Shown here: piece by piece, positions 36,304 to 45,538 of the stretch
Position numbering within the stretch: position 1 is the stretch's first letter
Layout of the letters: each line of letters starts with the position of its first letter
Assembly: GCF_003284935.1 (NCBI RefSeq)
Contig: NZ_QMEV01000002.1
Coordinates: 1-64,000 of the forward strand
Direction of reading: 5' to 3'
Source: Mycobacterium colombiense
GTDB taxonomy: Bacteria > Actinomycetota > Actinomycetes > Mycobacteriales > Mycobacteriaceae
DNA length: 64,000 bases
The notes under the pieces: generated by a model
Database searches by the model: none
What the model saw: the letters and a program-made list of their open reading frames with translations, nothing else
What the model was told of the DNA's origin: nothing
Program-made: the position numbers and the translations under genes

Positions 36304-37418
36304 TGTGATCCTCCGATCCGTCCGCCCAACGTGCAGCCAGGGCACTGCGGAATGGAGTTGTACGGCCAAGGCGTCAGCGCCCGAGGTACCGGCGATGGGA
36401 AGCCGGGGCCCTTCGTTGTATCGAAAGTTCGGAATCCCCAGAGATAGTCGATCAACTCCTGGAAGAGTTGCGGGACAAGGAAGTTCGGGGCGAACGCCTG
36501 GTAGGCGTACATACCGGAGATGGCCTCACCGACCGTGATTTCGAATTTGGCGAGACCTGGCAGCGCTTTGCCGATGTTGTCGCGGTTCTTCTCCAACACT
36601 CCGGTCACCCGGTTCAGCCGCTCCAGCGTCGGCGCCAAGGCGCTTTCGTTCTCGTGCACCAACGCTGTCAGCTGTTTGGCCACCACCGAGGTGCTGGCCA
36701 GCAGATCCACAATCTCTTGCCGGCGCGCGACCAGCACTTGGAGCAAAGAATCGGAGTTGAGGATGAGCTTGTTGACCTGCATGCTGCGCTCTGAAAGTAT
36801 CCCCGTGACATCGCCGGCGCTCTTGAATAACTCACCCAGGCTTTTGTTGCGACTGTTGAGGGTTCGCGATAACCGGGTGAGTGCATCGAAGGCCGGCCCC
36901 ATTTGGGGGGCAATCTGGTCGAGTGTCGCTGCCAGCGTGTCTAACGACTGATTCAGCGCCGTGGTGTTGGTTCCGGCCGTGTCCGACGTCAGGTCGCTGA
37001 CCGCTTCGGTCAGCGAGTAAGGCGAAGACGTGCGCGAGACGGGTATCAGAGTCATTGGATGCATCGCGCCGCTGCCGGCAGATTCCACCGTCAGCATCCG
37101 CTCGCCCAGCAGTGTGCCGGTGCGGATGTGCGCGGAAGTCTCGGAGCCGAGCAGAATGTTGGCCTTCATCGCGAACGTCACCAGGGCATCACCGTGGCGC
37201 AGCTTCACGTCCGACACCGTGCCGACCTTTATCCCCGACACGATCACGGGGTTGCCTGTCACAAGGCCGCCGGCTTCGGTGAACAGCGCCTGGTAGCGGA
37301 CCATCGTCGCCCAGGCGATGAACCGGTCGGGTGACAGGCCCACCAGGATGACCATCACCGCCATTACGACGCCGATGAGTCCGGGCTTGACGAGCCCTGC
37401 TCCGCGATACTTGAGCAT
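36300..37418 (-). CDS. mceC: MCE family protein MceC
   Basis: A 372-aa Mce protein. The anchor is GLIGVVMAVMVILVGLSPDRF, the MCE domain spans about 35-110 (ALFTEAGGLVTGNPVIVSGI, then KVGTVSDVKLRHGDALVTF), and the helical region follows. It ends PQCPGCTLGGRIGGSQ with a CxxC-like pair, common in MceC proteins, and lacks a long Pro-rich tail. The ATG at 37418 shares one base with the mceB TAA (TAATG), a coupling signal. A GTG at 37433 is the alternative start. Confidence 0.92.
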   Translation of the reverse strand: MLKYRGAGLVKPGLIGVVMAVMVILVGLSPDRFIAWATMVRYQALFTEAGGLVTGNPVIVSGIKVGTVSDVKLRHGDALVTFAMKANILLGSETSAHIRTGTLLGERMLTVESAGSGAMHPMTLIPVSRTSSPYSLTEAVSDLTSDTAGTNTTALNQSLDTLAATLDQIAPQMGPAFDALTRLSRTLNSRNKSLGELFKSAGDVTGILSERSMQVNKLILNSDSLLQVLVARRQEIVDLLASTSVVAKQLTALVHENESALAPTLERLNRVTGVLEKNRDNIGKALPGLAKFEITVGEAISGMYAYQAFAPNFLVPQLFQELIDYLWGFRTFDTTKGPGFPSPVPRALTPWPYNSIPQCPGCTLGGRIGGSQ

Positions 37419-38440
37419 TAGGGTTCCGTGCACCTTCCTGCATCTGACCGATAAATATTGGCGCGCACGGTCTTACCCGAGAGGTCGGTACCACGAAGCC
37501 CGAACTGGCAGAGGTAGTACGGGACGGTGGCGCCGTTCACGCCGAGTCGGACCAGTTTGCGGTAGTTCTGTGGCGCTTTGCCGAGTGCGGCGTCGATGCG
37601 GTCCTTGTCGCCGTCGAGTATCGGCGCCAGCCTATTCAACTGGGCTATGGTGCCGGACAGCGGCGGCCGCGCCTCGGCCAGCAGGTCCGCCAACGAGGCG
37701 GTTCCCTTGTCCAGGGCGTCGATGGCGGTCCCGATCGTGTCGCGGTCACCCGACAGGCCGCTGACAAGCTGCTCGAGGCGGTCGATCGCGCCGGAGAACT
37801 GTTTGCCGTCCTTGGCGATCGTGCCGATCACGATGTTGAGGTTGTCGATCAGCTGCTGCACGGTTTGATCGTTGTCGGACAAGGCATTGGAAAACGACGT
37901 CGTCTTGGCGAACAGCGAGTCGAGAGTCCCGCCCTGCCCCTGGAATACCTGCAACAAACCCGATGTCATCGCATTGACATCGCGCGCGTTCAGGCCCTGG
38001 GTAACTGGTTTGAGTCCGCCGAGCAGCAGATCGAGATCCAGCGCCGGCGCGGTGCGGCTGACCGGGATCTGACCGCCGGCAGGCAGATGCTTGGTCGAGC
38101 CCGGACCATCGACGAGTTCGAGGTAGCGATCGCCGACCAGGTTGAGGTAGCGGACCGCCGCCCTAGTGCCCTCAGTGAGGACGACGGCGCGGTCGGCGTC
38201 GAATTTCACCACGACTTTCTTGTCCGACTGCAGCGACACGCTATCGACCGTGCCCACTCTGATCCCGGCGACCCGCACCGACTGGCCTGGCTTCAGACGC
38301 GAGACGTCGGTGAACACCGCCGAATATTTGGTTGTCGCACCCGTGCGGTACTGGCCGAAGATGAAAAACAAGAAGGCCGTGAGCATCGCCATCACGACCG
38401 CGAAGATCGTGAACTTGACCAGCGTTGCGCGCGTTCTCAT
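37418..38440 (-). CDS. mceB: MCE family protein MceB
   Basis: A 340-aa Mce protein. The anchor is LVKFTIFAVVMAMLTAFLFF, the MCE domain covers about 30-110 (YSAVFTDVSRLKPGQSVRVA, then GIRVGTVDSVSLQSDKKVVV), and the helical region follows. The C terminus has the conserved Cys residues in VPYYLCQFGL and SDAGRCTEP. The ATG at 38440 (MRTRATLVKF) overlaps the mceA stop (ATGA); a longer frame to 38689 lies inside mceA and is rejected. It is a subunit of the lipid-channel hexamer. Confidence 0.93.
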   Translation of the reverse strand: MRTRATLVKFTIFAVVMAMLTAFLFFIFGQYRTGATTKYSAVFTDVSRLKPGQSVRVAGIRVGTVDSVSLQSDKKVVVKFDADRAVVLTEGTRAAVRYLNLVGDRYLELVDGPGSTKHLPAGGQIPVSRTAPALDLDLLLGGLKPVTQGLNARDVNAMTSGLLQVFQGQGGTLDSLFAKTTSFSNALSDNDQTVQQLIDNLNIVIGTIAKDGKQFSGAIDRLEQLVSGLSGDRDTIGTAIDALDKGTASLADLLAEARPPLSGTIAQLNRLAPILDGDKDRIDAALGKAPQNYRKLVRLGVNGATVPYYLCQFGLRGTDLSGKTVRANIYRSDAGRCTEP

Positions 38441-39696
38441 CCAGGTTCTCCGATCTGCGCGGAGTTGCGTGGTGGGCCGGCGATCGGCCCGTACAACAGC
38501 TGCTTGAGGAGATCGGAGTTGATCAACAGCTGTGGGTTGCCGTAGTTCACCGGATTGGCGCCGATGTCGGCAATCAGCTGCGGTGGGGACGTATTGAACG
38601 GCAGCACCGGCAGACCCACGCATTGCGGGCCGCCCGTCGCGGCGACCTTGGGCAGGTTCGTCGGATACCGGTAACGTTCGGCGCCCCACGTGATACTCGC
38701 CGAGATGTTGATGCTGGGTTCCGACAAGGGCGCCCCGTGCGCTATGTGTAAAATTCCGCCGAAAGCGCAGGTGAGTGCCGGACCGTACTCGTTGGTCAAA
38801 TCGGTGGTGGGCACGAGCAGATGCATCACGTCCGTCAGCGGTTGGCGGTTCGTCGACAGCACGTCGTTGCCGATGTCCGCCAAGCCGATCGCACTGATCA
38901 GCAAAGCATCCAGGTTGTGCTGCTCTTCGACGATCGTCTTGCTGATTCGGGTCGCGTTGGCGGCGGTTTTGATCAAGTCGGGTGCCGCGTCGGCATAGGC
39001 GTTGGACACAGCCGGTAAGACCGCGAGGTCATGACGGAATGCGGGAAGGCTTGGCTCCAACCTGGCCAGGAACGAATCCAGGTCGCTCAGCGACTGGCCA
39101 AGCTGTGGTCCCCGCCCACTGAACGCCTGTGCCAATGCACCCAATGACTCGTTGAGCTTCGGCGGGTCGATGTGTGACAACACCGAAACCAATTGCTGGA
39201 ACACCGTGTTGATTTCGACCATGACGTGCTGGCCCTGCAGCGTCTGGCCGGCACGGAGCCGCTGCGCCGAGGGTTGTTCCGGCGGCACCAATTCGACGGA
39301 CTTCGCGCCGAAGACCGTCGATGAGGCGATGTTGACGAGCACGTTGCCGGGAATGAAGCGCATCTGTGACGGGTCCATAGCCAAGTGAATCGCCGCTTCG
39401 CCGTCGGGCAGCGCCTCGATCGAGGTGACCTTGCCCACCTGCACGCCGCGCAGCTTGACCTTGGCGTCGGGGTTCATCACCAGGCCGGCGCGCTGCGAAA
39501 TCACGGTCACCGGCACGGTTTCGGTGAAGGAGCCCTGAAATAGACCCACCGCCACGGCGAAAATCAAGCCGATGATGAGGACGGTCGCCAGCCCGAGCAG
39601 GGGAGCCACATAGCTTCGCCCGGCGGGCCGGACATGACTCGCGGGCGCAGGCGGGGCTAGGATCTTGCCTTGGCCAGCTGGCACATTCTGAGTCAC
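38437..39696 (-). CDS. mceA: MCE family protein MceA
   Basis: A 419-aa Mce protein, first Mce subunit of the operon. After about 28 cytoplasmic residues comes the anchor (YVAPLLGLATVLIIGLIFAV), then the MCE domain (VTVISQRAGLVMNPDAKVKL, then RGVQVGKVTSIEALPDGEA), then the helical region with the segment TVFQQLVSVLSHIDPPKLNE. Start is GTG at 39696 with AGGAGG 10 bp upstream (39707-39712). The mceA start comes 19 bp after the yrbEB stop. In known mce loci MceA is essential for substrate transport. Confidence 0.93.
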   Translation of the reverse strand: MTQNVPAGQGKILAPPAPASHVRPAGRSYVAPLLGLATVLIIGLIFAVAVGLFQGSFTETVPVTVISQRAGLVMNPDAKVKLRGVQVGKVTSIEALPDGEAAIHLAMDPSQMRFIPGNVLVNIASSTVFGAKSVELVPPEQPSAQRLRAGQTLQGQHVMVEINTVFQQLVSVLSHIDPPKLNESLGALAQAFSGRGPQLGQSLSDLDSFLARLEPSLPAFRHDLAVLPAVSNAYADAAPDLIKTAANATRISKTIVEEQHNLDALLISAIGLADIGNDVLSTNRQPLTDVMHLLVPTTDLTNEYGPALTCAFGGILHIAHGAPLSEPSINISASITWGAERYRYPTNLPKVAATGGPQCVGLPVLPFNTSPPQLIADIGANPVNYGNPQLLINSDLLKQLLYGPIAGPPRNSAQIGEPG

Positions 39697-39715
39697 TCCC
39701 GTTTCACCTCCTCTG

Positions 39716-40561
39716 CTAACCGGACAGGTTGAAGTTGCCGTTCGTACCGTAGATTGAAAGCGACACCAACAGCGTCACGGACACCACGACGATGAGCGAG
39801 GTGCGCACCGCGTTGCCGGTGGCGTTGCCGACCCCGGCCGGCCCCCCCGAGGCGAAATAGCCGTAATAGGTGTGGATCAGCAGGATGGTGAGCGCCATCA
39901 GGATGGCCTGCAGGAACGACCACAGCAAGTCGATCGGGTTCAGGAACGTGTTGAAGTAGTGCTGGTACAAGCCCTGCGATTGTCCGAGTAGGAACGTCGT
40001 GGTGAACTGGCTGGCTACAAACGACAGGATGACCGCGATGCTGTACAGCGGCGTGATAGCCATCATTCCCGCCAGGATCCTGGTGCTCACCAAATAGGCG
40101 ACCGGGCGAATGGCCATGCTCTCCAGCGCATCCACTTCTTCGTTGATCCGCATGGCACCCAGCTGAGCGGTCACCCCGGCGCCGAAGGTGGCCGCCAGGC
40201 CGATCCCTGCGACCACCGGGGCCGCGATGCGCACGTTGATGAACGCGGACAGGAAGCCCGTCAGCGCCTCGATGCCGATATTGCCCAGCGAGGTGTAACC
40301 CTGGATGGCCAGGGTGCCACCCGCCGCCAGCGTCAGGAAGCCGACGATCACGACGGTCCCGCCGATCATCGCCAAAGTGCCCGCGCCCATGCTGATTTCG
40401 GCGACCAGTCGCACGACTTCGCGCGTGTAGCGGGTGGCGGCGAAGGGCACCCCGGCGAGTGCCTTGCCGTAGAACACGGTGTGGTCGCCGATCCGGCCCA
40501 TCAGGGCGACCGGCCTCTCGAGTTGGCGGGTAAAGCGCGGATATGCGGCTCTCAGCGTCAT
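39716..40561 (-). CDS. yrbEB: YrbEB permease (MlaE family)
   Basis: A 281-aa ABC-transporter permease of the MlaE/YrbE family, second permease of the Mce system. It has five or six hydrophobic helices and the conserved cytoplasmic coupling segment GAMRINEEVDALESMAIRPVAYL (cited for extent), in which the EExDALExM stretch is the family signature that contacts the ATPase. It starts ATG at 40561, seven bases after the yrbEA stop. With YrbEA it forms the inner-membrane permease pair on which the Mce hexamer sits. Confidence 0.94.
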   Translation of the reverse strand: MTLRAAYPRFTRQLERPVALMGRIGDHTVFYGKALAGVPFAATRYTREVVRLVAEISMGAGTLAMIGGTVVIVGFLTLAAGGTLAIQGYTSLGNIGIEALTGFLSAFINVRIAAPVVAGIGLAATFGAGVTAQLGAMRINEEVDALESMAIRPVAYLVSTRILAGMMAITPLYSIAVILSFVASQFTTTFLLGQSQGLYQHYFNTFLNPIDLLWSFLQAILMALTILLIHTYYGYFASGGPAGVGNATGNAVRTSLIVVVSVTLLVSLSIYGTNGNFNLSG

Positions 40562-40568
40562 GGCAGCC

Positions 40569-41387
40569 CTACTTCGCCGTCATCTTGATGCCGATTGCGG
40601 TGACGACCACGTTAACGACGAACAGCGACATGAAGGCGTAGACGACGGTTTCGTTGACCGCGTTGCCGACGGCCTTCGCGCCACCGCCGGTGATCGACAG
40701 GCCCCGATAGCAGGCGACCAATCCGGCGATGAGACCGAAAAGCGCTGCCTTGACGCACGAAATGATCACCTCGGGCACACCGGTGAGCAGCGTGATACCT
40801 GCGGCGAACGCGCCGGGATTGACGTCTTGCACAAACACCGAAAAGACGTAACCGCCAAGAACTCCGATGATGACTACCAGGCTGTTGAGCAAAAAGGCGA
40901 CCAATCCCGACGCCAGCATGCGCGGCGTGACCAACCGTTGCACCGGGTTGATGCCCAGCACCTCCATCGCGTCGATCTCTTCGCGAATCGTTCGCGCGCC
41001 AAGGTCCGCGCACATTGCGGTCGCGCCGGCACCCGCAACGATCAAAACCGTGACCAGCGGGCCGAGCTGGGTGACCGCGCCAAACGCGGCGCCCGCACCG
41101 GAGAGGTCCGCCGCGCCCAGTTCGCGCAGCAGGATATTGAGCGTGAAGCTGACGAGAACGGTGAACGGGATGGCTACCAGCAAGGTGGGAGCCAGCGACA
41201 CCCGCGCGACAAACCAGGACTGCTCCAAGAACTCCCGCCACTGGAAGGGCCGGCGGAACAGGAACTTGACCGCATCGGCCGACATCGCGAACAAGGCGCC
41301 GACGGCATGCATGGGCCCGGAGAAGTCCCATTTGAGTTTCAGCTGTGGCAATCCCGCTGACCAGTGGTCGGCGCCCTTAGTTGCCAT
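40569..41387 (-). CDS. yrbEA: YrbEA permease (MlaE family)
   Basis: A 272-aa MlaE-type permease, first gene of the mce operon. The coupling signature is ADLGARTIREEIDAMEVLGI at about residues 127-146, followed by NPVQRLVTPRMLAS. Hydrophobic helices lie before and after. The ATG at 41387 (MATKGADHWSAG) is preceded by a 381-bp gap that must contain the operon promoter. No gene for an MceG-type ATPase is present in the window; mycobacteria share one encoded elsewhere. Confidence 0.94.
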   Translation of the reverse strand: MATKGADHWSAGLPQLKLKWDFSGPMHAVGALFAMSADAVKFLFRRPFQWREFLEQSWFVARVSLAPTLLVAIPFTVLVSFTLNILLRELGAADLSGAGAAFGAVTQLGPLVTVLIVAGAGATAMCADLGARTIREEIDAMEVLGINPVQRLVTPRMLASGLVAFLLNSLVVIIGVLGGYVFSVFVQDVNPGAFAAGITLLTGVPEVIISCVKAALFGLIAGLVACYRGLSITGGGAKAVGNAVNETVVYAFMSLFVVNVVVTAIGIKMTAK

Positions 41388-41768
41388 CGCCGTCAGACCC
41401 TTTCCACGCTACGAGACCGGCAGTCTTGTTCTGCCGCAACGGCTGCGGTAAATTCATCAGAATTGACAGCCGTAAACGCGCGCTGACGAGGGCGAAATGC
41501 TCAGCGGACAGCCAATTTCCGGCATCGACCTTCGATGTGACAGTCGCTGGTCCACGCACGCCGGTCCTCCGTTTTGTTGAGTGAGTTGGCTGCAAAACGA
41601 GGGGGTCCACGTCTTGAAGCGTCCGGCGATTATGACTCATGCCGCGTCCGGGCGGAGCGAAAAATGCATAACCGTTATCGCGCATTTCGCGATCGGGGTA
41701 AGGGCGCAAGGCAACTGCGTCCCAACGGAAGCGACGCTCGGCTCAAGCATGTCTGTGCTGCTCCAGTC
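41388..41768. promoter_or_regulatory. Gene-free region upstream of the mce operon
   Basis: This 381-bp gap lies between yrbEA (reading left) and the CoA-transferase stop at 41769. Its GC is lower than the neighbouring genes. It should hold the mce operon promoter and any operator. I see an inverted repeat CCGCA-ACGGC-TGCGG at 41434-41448, about 47 bp upstream of yrbEA. No GAGAAT-type site is present. An open frame on the minus strand (41377-41709) has no family-like sequence and overlaps yrbEA, so I do not call it. Confidence 0.5.
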
Positions 41769-42974
41769 CTAGGTGACGGCGCCAGCCGTCTTGAGTTCGA
41801 TGATCCGGTCCCAGTCGAGGCCGAGCTCCATCAAGATCTCGTCGGTCTGCGCTGCGAATCCGGGGGCCGGCCCGGTCTGTGGCGCTGCGACGTCGAACTG
41901 TACCGGGTTTGCCACCAGCTCGAGTTCACCCGCCCGCACCAGGTACTCGTTGGAGCGGATCTGCGCGTCCTCGGCCGCTTGCAGAGTGTCCTGCACGGGT
42001 GCCCACGGCCCGGAGAGGGTGGCGAAGCGCTCGCTCCACTCGGCCAGCGTGCGGCCGGCGATGGCCTTGGTCAGCAGTTCGACGGCGTCGGAGGTGTGGG
42101 CGGCGATGTTCTCCACAGTGTCGAAACGCGGGTCATTGGCCAACTCGGGCAGGTCGACGTGGCGGCACACGTCCGCCCAGAACTTGGTGGGCTGCATCAT
42201 CACGAAGGAGATGTAGCGGCCGTCGGACGTCGTGTACAGGCCCACCAGCGGGTTATTGGGCGCCCCGTGCACGCCCGGCGGTGGCGCTTCCAGCCGCTGG
42301 TTCAAATGCTTTGTCAGCGCGACGGTGTGTCCCATCGACCACAGCCCGCTGCCCAGCAGCGACACATCGACGACGGACGGTTTGCCGGTGCGCTCGCGTT
42401 TGAGCAGCGCCGCCGCGATGCCACCGGCGAGGTTGGTGCCCGAGATGGTGTCGCCGTACGCCGGTCCGGGCGGCGCGATCATCCCCGGCATGCCGGCGGG
42501 AGTGATGGTGGCGGCGGTTCCGGCCCGGCACCAGAAGGCTGTCATGTCGTAGCCGCCCTTTTCCGACTCGGTGCCACGCGGGCCGAGCGCGCTGCCGCGG
42601 GCGTAGACGATGTTCGGATTCACCGTACGGATGTCGTCGACGTCGATGCCGAACTTCTTCCGATGAGCGGGAAGGAAACTGGTCAGGAACACATCGGAGC
42701 GACGGGCCAGTTCGTAGAGCACTCCCTTGCCCTCGGGCACCGACATGTCCAGCCCGATGCTGCGCTTGCCGCGGTTCGCGTGCTCGATGTTCGGATTGGG
42801 GTCGCCTTCGACGCGCAGCATCCCGGTCTGTCGCAGTCCACGTTGTGGGTCACCGGTCACCGCGTGCTCGACCTTGACCACATCGGCGCCCCATTCGGCG
42901 AGCACCGCGCCCGCCGACGGGACGAACCCGTACATCGCGACTTCGAGGACGCGGATGCCTTCGAGCGGCCTCAT
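41769..42974 (-). CDS. CaiB/BaiF family CoA-transferase
   Basis: A 401-aa class III CoA-transferase. The N terminus MRPLEGIRVLEVAMYGFVPS and LAEWGADVVKVEHAVTGDPQ are family hallmarks, and NPNIVYARGSALGPRG follows. The catalytic Asp is expected in GGYDMTAFWCRAG at about residue 170. It moves CoA between carboxylic acids, or acts as an acyl-CoA racemase-type enzyme, in degradation pathways. Its ATG overlaps the aldehyde dehydrogenase stop (ATGA at 42971-42974), so the pair would convert an aldehyde to an acid and then to its CoA ester (inference). Both are downstream of the operator-like sites at 44527 and 44548. Confidence 0.9.
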   Translation of the reverse strand: MRPLEGIRVLEVAMYGFVPSAGAVLAEWGADVVKVEHAVTGDPQRGLRQTGMLRVEGDPNPNIEHANRGKRSIGLDMSVPEGKGVLYELARRSDVFLTSFLPAHRKKFGIDVDDIRTVNPNIVYARGSALGPRGTESEKGGYDMTAFWCRAGTAATITPAGMPGMIAPPGPAYGDTISGTNLAGGIAAALLKRERTGKPSVVDVSLLGSGLWSMGHTVALTKHLNQRLEAPPPGVHGAPNNPLVGLYTTSDGRYISFVMMQPTKFWADVCRHVDLPELANDPRFDTVENIAAHTSDAVELLTKAIAGRTLAEWSERFATLSGPWAPVQDTLQAAEDAQIRSNEYLVRAGELELVANPVQFDVAAPQTGPAPGFAAQTDEILMELGLDWDRIIELKTAGAVT

Positions 42975-44497
42975 GCGCCGGCTCCTTTCCCTGAGACGGC
43001 GGGCACGGCGAAGGTCTTGCGCTCGAGGAACTCCTCGAGCCCGGCGACCCCCATCTCGCGACCCACGCCCGACTGCTTGAAACCGCCGAACGGGGTGTCC
43101 GCGCTGAAGTAGTTGCCGCCGTTGATCGAGAAGGATCCGGTCCGGATCCGGCGCGCGACGGCGAGCGCGCGCTCTTGATCGCGGCTGAACACCGCCCCCG
43201 CCAGTCCATAGATCGAGTTGTTGGCGATGCGCACGGCGTCGTCGTCGTCGTCGAACGCGATCACCACGAGCACCGGGCCGAAGATCTCGTCCTGCGCGAT
43301 CTCGCTGTCGCGATCGACGTTGGTCAGCAGTGTCGGCGCATAGAAGAAGCCGGGATCGAGTCGCTTGCCGCCGGTGACCAGGGTGGCCCCCGCGGCGACG
43401 GCGCGCTGCACCATGCCGTCGACCTTGTCCCGCTGCTGCTCGTTGATCAGCGGCCCCATATACGTTTTGGGGTCGGCCGGATCGCCGTGTCGCACCTTGG
43501 CGAAATTCTGCGCGATCAGTTCGACGATTTCGTCGTGGTGCGACCTGGGCACCAGCAGCCGGGAGGTGAGCGCACAGCCTTGGCCCGCGTGGGTGACCAT
43601 GCTGAACGCCGCGAACAGGGCCGCGTTGGCGAAGTCGGCGTCATCGAGCACGATGGCCGCCGACTTGCCGCCCAACTCCAGAAAGACGCGCTTGACGGTG
43701 TCGCTCGCGGCGGCCATGATCTTGCGCCCCACCGCGGTCGATCCGGTGAAGGTGATGACGTCGACGTCCGGGCTGGTGGTCAGGGCGACTCCGGAAGCCG
43801 GATCCGACGAGCTGAGTACGTTCACCACCCCGGCGGGGATGTCGGTGTGGTTGGCGATCAGCTCACCGAGCGCCAGCGTGACCAGGGGTGTGTCCGGGGC
43901 GCCCTTGAGCACCACGGTGCATCCGGCGGCCAGCGCGGGGGCGAGCTTCGCCAGCGCGAGCTGGTTGGGATAGTTGTAGGCGATGATGGCCCCGACCACC
44001 CCGGCGGCTTCCTTTTCCACCCAGCGGTGGTGGCGCATGCCTCGCGATTCTTTTTCGCCGAGGTCCTCGGTGAACTGATAGGTCCGCAGCAGGTCCGCGT
44101 AGAACCGCACGATGCCGATCGGCTCATCGAGCTGGGCGCCCTGGGTCAGCACACGGGTGGCGCCCACTTCGGCGATCGTGAGGTCGCGCAACTCGTCGGC
44201 GTGGTCGACGAGCGCCTGATGCAACTGGTCGAGGCAGCGGATCCGCAACTCGACGTCGGTGGGCCAGCTGGTCTCGTCGAACGCCCGCCGGGCCGCCGCG
44301 ATCGCGGCTTGGGCCTGCTCGCCGCCGGCGTCCGGCGCATGCCCGATGACCGCGCCCGTCGCGGGGTTGATCGAGGGGAACGCGCTGTCCGCGCTGACCA
44401 GCCGGCCATCGATCAACAGACGGCGGTCGACGTGGGACTCGGGCGCGGCATCCGCGACGGTCTGCGCGGCGGGCTCTGCCGTGTCCTGGGCAGGCAT
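42971..44497 (-). CDS. Aldehyde dehydrogenase family protein
   Basis: A 508-aa NAD(P)-dependent aldehyde dehydrogenase. Visible motifs are IAYNYPNQLALAKLAPALAA with the catalytic Asn, ITFTGSTAVGRKI for cofactor binding, FLELGGKSAAIVLDDAD with the general-base Glu, and HAGQGCALTSRLLV with the nucleophile Cys. It oxidises aldehydes to acids. The ATG at 44497 (MPAQDTAEPAAQTV) begins with a short disordered tail. It is translationally coupled to the CoA-transferase downstream and is divergent from the SDR gene across a 281-bp gap with three operator-like sites. Confidence 0.92.
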   Translation of the reverse strand: MPAQDTAEPAAQTVADAAPESHVDRRLLIDGRLVSADSAFPSINPATGAVIGHAPDAGGEQAQAAIAAARRAFDETSWPTDVELRIRCLDQLHQALVDHADELRDLTIAEVGATRVLTQGAQLDEPIGIVRFYADLLRTYQFTEDLGEKESRGMRHHRWVEKEAAGVVGAIIAYNYPNQLALAKLAPALAAGCTVVLKGAPDTPLVTLALGELIANHTDIPAGVVNVLSSSDPASGVALTTSPDVDVITFTGSTAVGRKIMAAASDTVKRVFLELGGKSAAIVLDDADFANAALFAAFSMVTHAGQGCALTSRLLVPRSHHDEIVELIAQNFAKVRHGDPADPKTYMGPLINEQQRDKVDGMVQRAVAAGATLVTGGKRLDPGFFYAPTLLTNVDRDSEIAQDEIFGPVLVVIAFDDDDDAVRIANNSIYGLAGAVFSRDQERALAVARRIRTGSFSINGGNYFSADTPFGGFKQSGVGREMGVAGLEEFLERKTFAVPAVSGKGAGA

Positions 44498-44526
44498 TCC
44501 GTACCCCCTAGTGTGGTGGCGATCAC

Positions 44527-44541
44527 GATAATTTCATTCTC
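44527..44541. promoter_or_regulatory. GAGAAT-type operator site (aldehyde dehydrogenase side)
   Basis: GATAATTTCATTCTC matches the 15-bp motif at 53020 in 12 of 15 positions, with one arm perfect, and is nearly the reverse complement of the 55408 site. It lies 30 bp upstream of the aldehyde dehydrogenase start. Confidence 0.55.
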
Positions 44542-44547
44542 TCCCCC

Positions 44548-44566
44548 GGCGAATCTTACATTCGCC
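44548..44566. promoter_or_regulatory. Inverted repeat GGCGAAT-N5-ATTCGCC
   Basis: GGCGAATCTTACATTCGCC has perfect 7-bp arms. It follows the GAGAAT-type site within seven bases in the gap between the divergent aldehyde dehydrogenase and SDR genes. It could be a second regulator site. Confidence 0.6.
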
Positions 44567-44703
44567 TTTCGATAATTCAAGAAAGTCTCAGGATTGAGAT
44601 CGGGGTGCTGACCAGGGCCGCAACCGGCCGTACACTGCCGGCCAGGGCCTTTCCCCGCAGGCCGGACGCGGTGTTAGGCGCATGTTGCACGCCGCTCCGC
44701 GCG

Positions 44704-44718
44704 GAGAGTAAGGTTCTC
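44704..44718. promoter_or_regulatory. Weak GAGAAT-type site (SDR side)
   Basis: GAGAGTAAGGTTCTC keeps most of the palindrome (11 of 15 positions of the 53020 site) 60 bp before the SDR start. On its own it would not be convincing; it is listed because the other gene of this divergent pair also has a site. Confidence 0.35.
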
Positions 44719-44778
44719 ATAATTGCAAGGGAGATTCTTTGTGACCGAAATGGCCCCCTTTAGAGTAGAGGCCTCGAC

Positions 44779-45480
44779 ATGAAGACTGCGGTAGTCACCG
44801 GCGGCGGTTCCGGCATCGGCCTCGCCGTCGTCGAACGCCTGCGGGCCGACGGTTTGAACGTCGCCGCCATCGACCTGCGGCCGTCGGACGCCGATTTCGC
44901 GTTTACCGCCGACGTCACCGATCGATCGCAACTGGATGGGGCGCTGTCGGCCATCCGCGCGCAACTCGGGCCGGTGACGGTTCTGGTCAACGCCGCCGGC
45001 CTCGACGGGTTCAAGAAGTTCAACAACATCACGTTCGAGGACTGGCAGCGGGTGATCGACGTCAACCTCAACGGCGTCTTCCATACCGTCCAGGCGGTGC
45101 TGCCCGACATGGTCGAGGCGGGCTGGGGACGCATCGTCAACATCTCGTCGTCGAGCACGCACTCCGGTGCGCCGTACATGAGTCACTACGTGGCGGCCAA
45201 GTCGGCGGTCAACGGCCTGACGAAGTCGCTGGCGCTCGAGTACGGGCCCAAGGGCATTACGGTCAACGCGGTGCCGCCGGGATTCATCGACACCCCGATG
45301 CTGCGCGCCGCCGAGAAGAACGGATTCCTCGGCGATATCGACGAGACCATCGCGCGGACGCCGGTGCGCCGGATGGGCACCCCCGAGGACATCGCGGCGG
45401 CATGCGCGTTTCTGGTGTCCGAGGAAGCCGGCTACATCACCGGTCAGATCTTGGGCGTCAACGGCGGCCGCAACACCTGA
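44779..45480 (+). CDS. SDR family oxidoreductase
   Basis: A 233-aa short-chain dehydrogenase/reductase. The NAD(P) motif is TGGGSGIGLAV at residues 7-17, the NAAG motif lies at about 74, and the catalytic Ser-Tyr-Lys is in VNISSSSTHSGAPYMSHYVAAKSAVNGL, cited for its extent. It ends with the typical ITGQILGVNGGRNT. It reduces or oxidises a hydroxyl/keto group. ATG at 44779. The next genes, ferredoxin and P450, follow at short spacing, so a hydroxylation-then-oxidation route is plausible: the P450 makes the alcohol and the SDR oxidises it (inference). Confidence 0.93.
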   Translation: MKTAVVTGGGSGIGLAVVERLRADGLNVAAIDLRPSDADFAFTADVTDRSQLDGALSAIRAQLGPVTVLVNAAGLDGFKKFNNITFEDWQRVIDVNLNGVFHTVQAVLPDMVEAGWGRIVNISSSSTHSGAPYMSHYVAAKSAVNGLTKSLALEYGPKGITVNAVPPGFIDTPMLRAAEKNGFLGDIDETIARTPVRRMGTPEDIAAACAFLVSEEAGYITGQILGVNGGRNT

Positions 45481-45538
45481 GCGGTGGCGATTCGCCAGCG
45501 GTGCCCGGTAACCAGCGTCAGGTGAGAGGAGAAAACCC

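Noticed and set aside
41377..41709. 110-codon minus-strand frame upstream of yrbEA
   Set aside because: It overlaps the yrbEA start, shows no domain or ribosome site, and lies in the expected promoter region.
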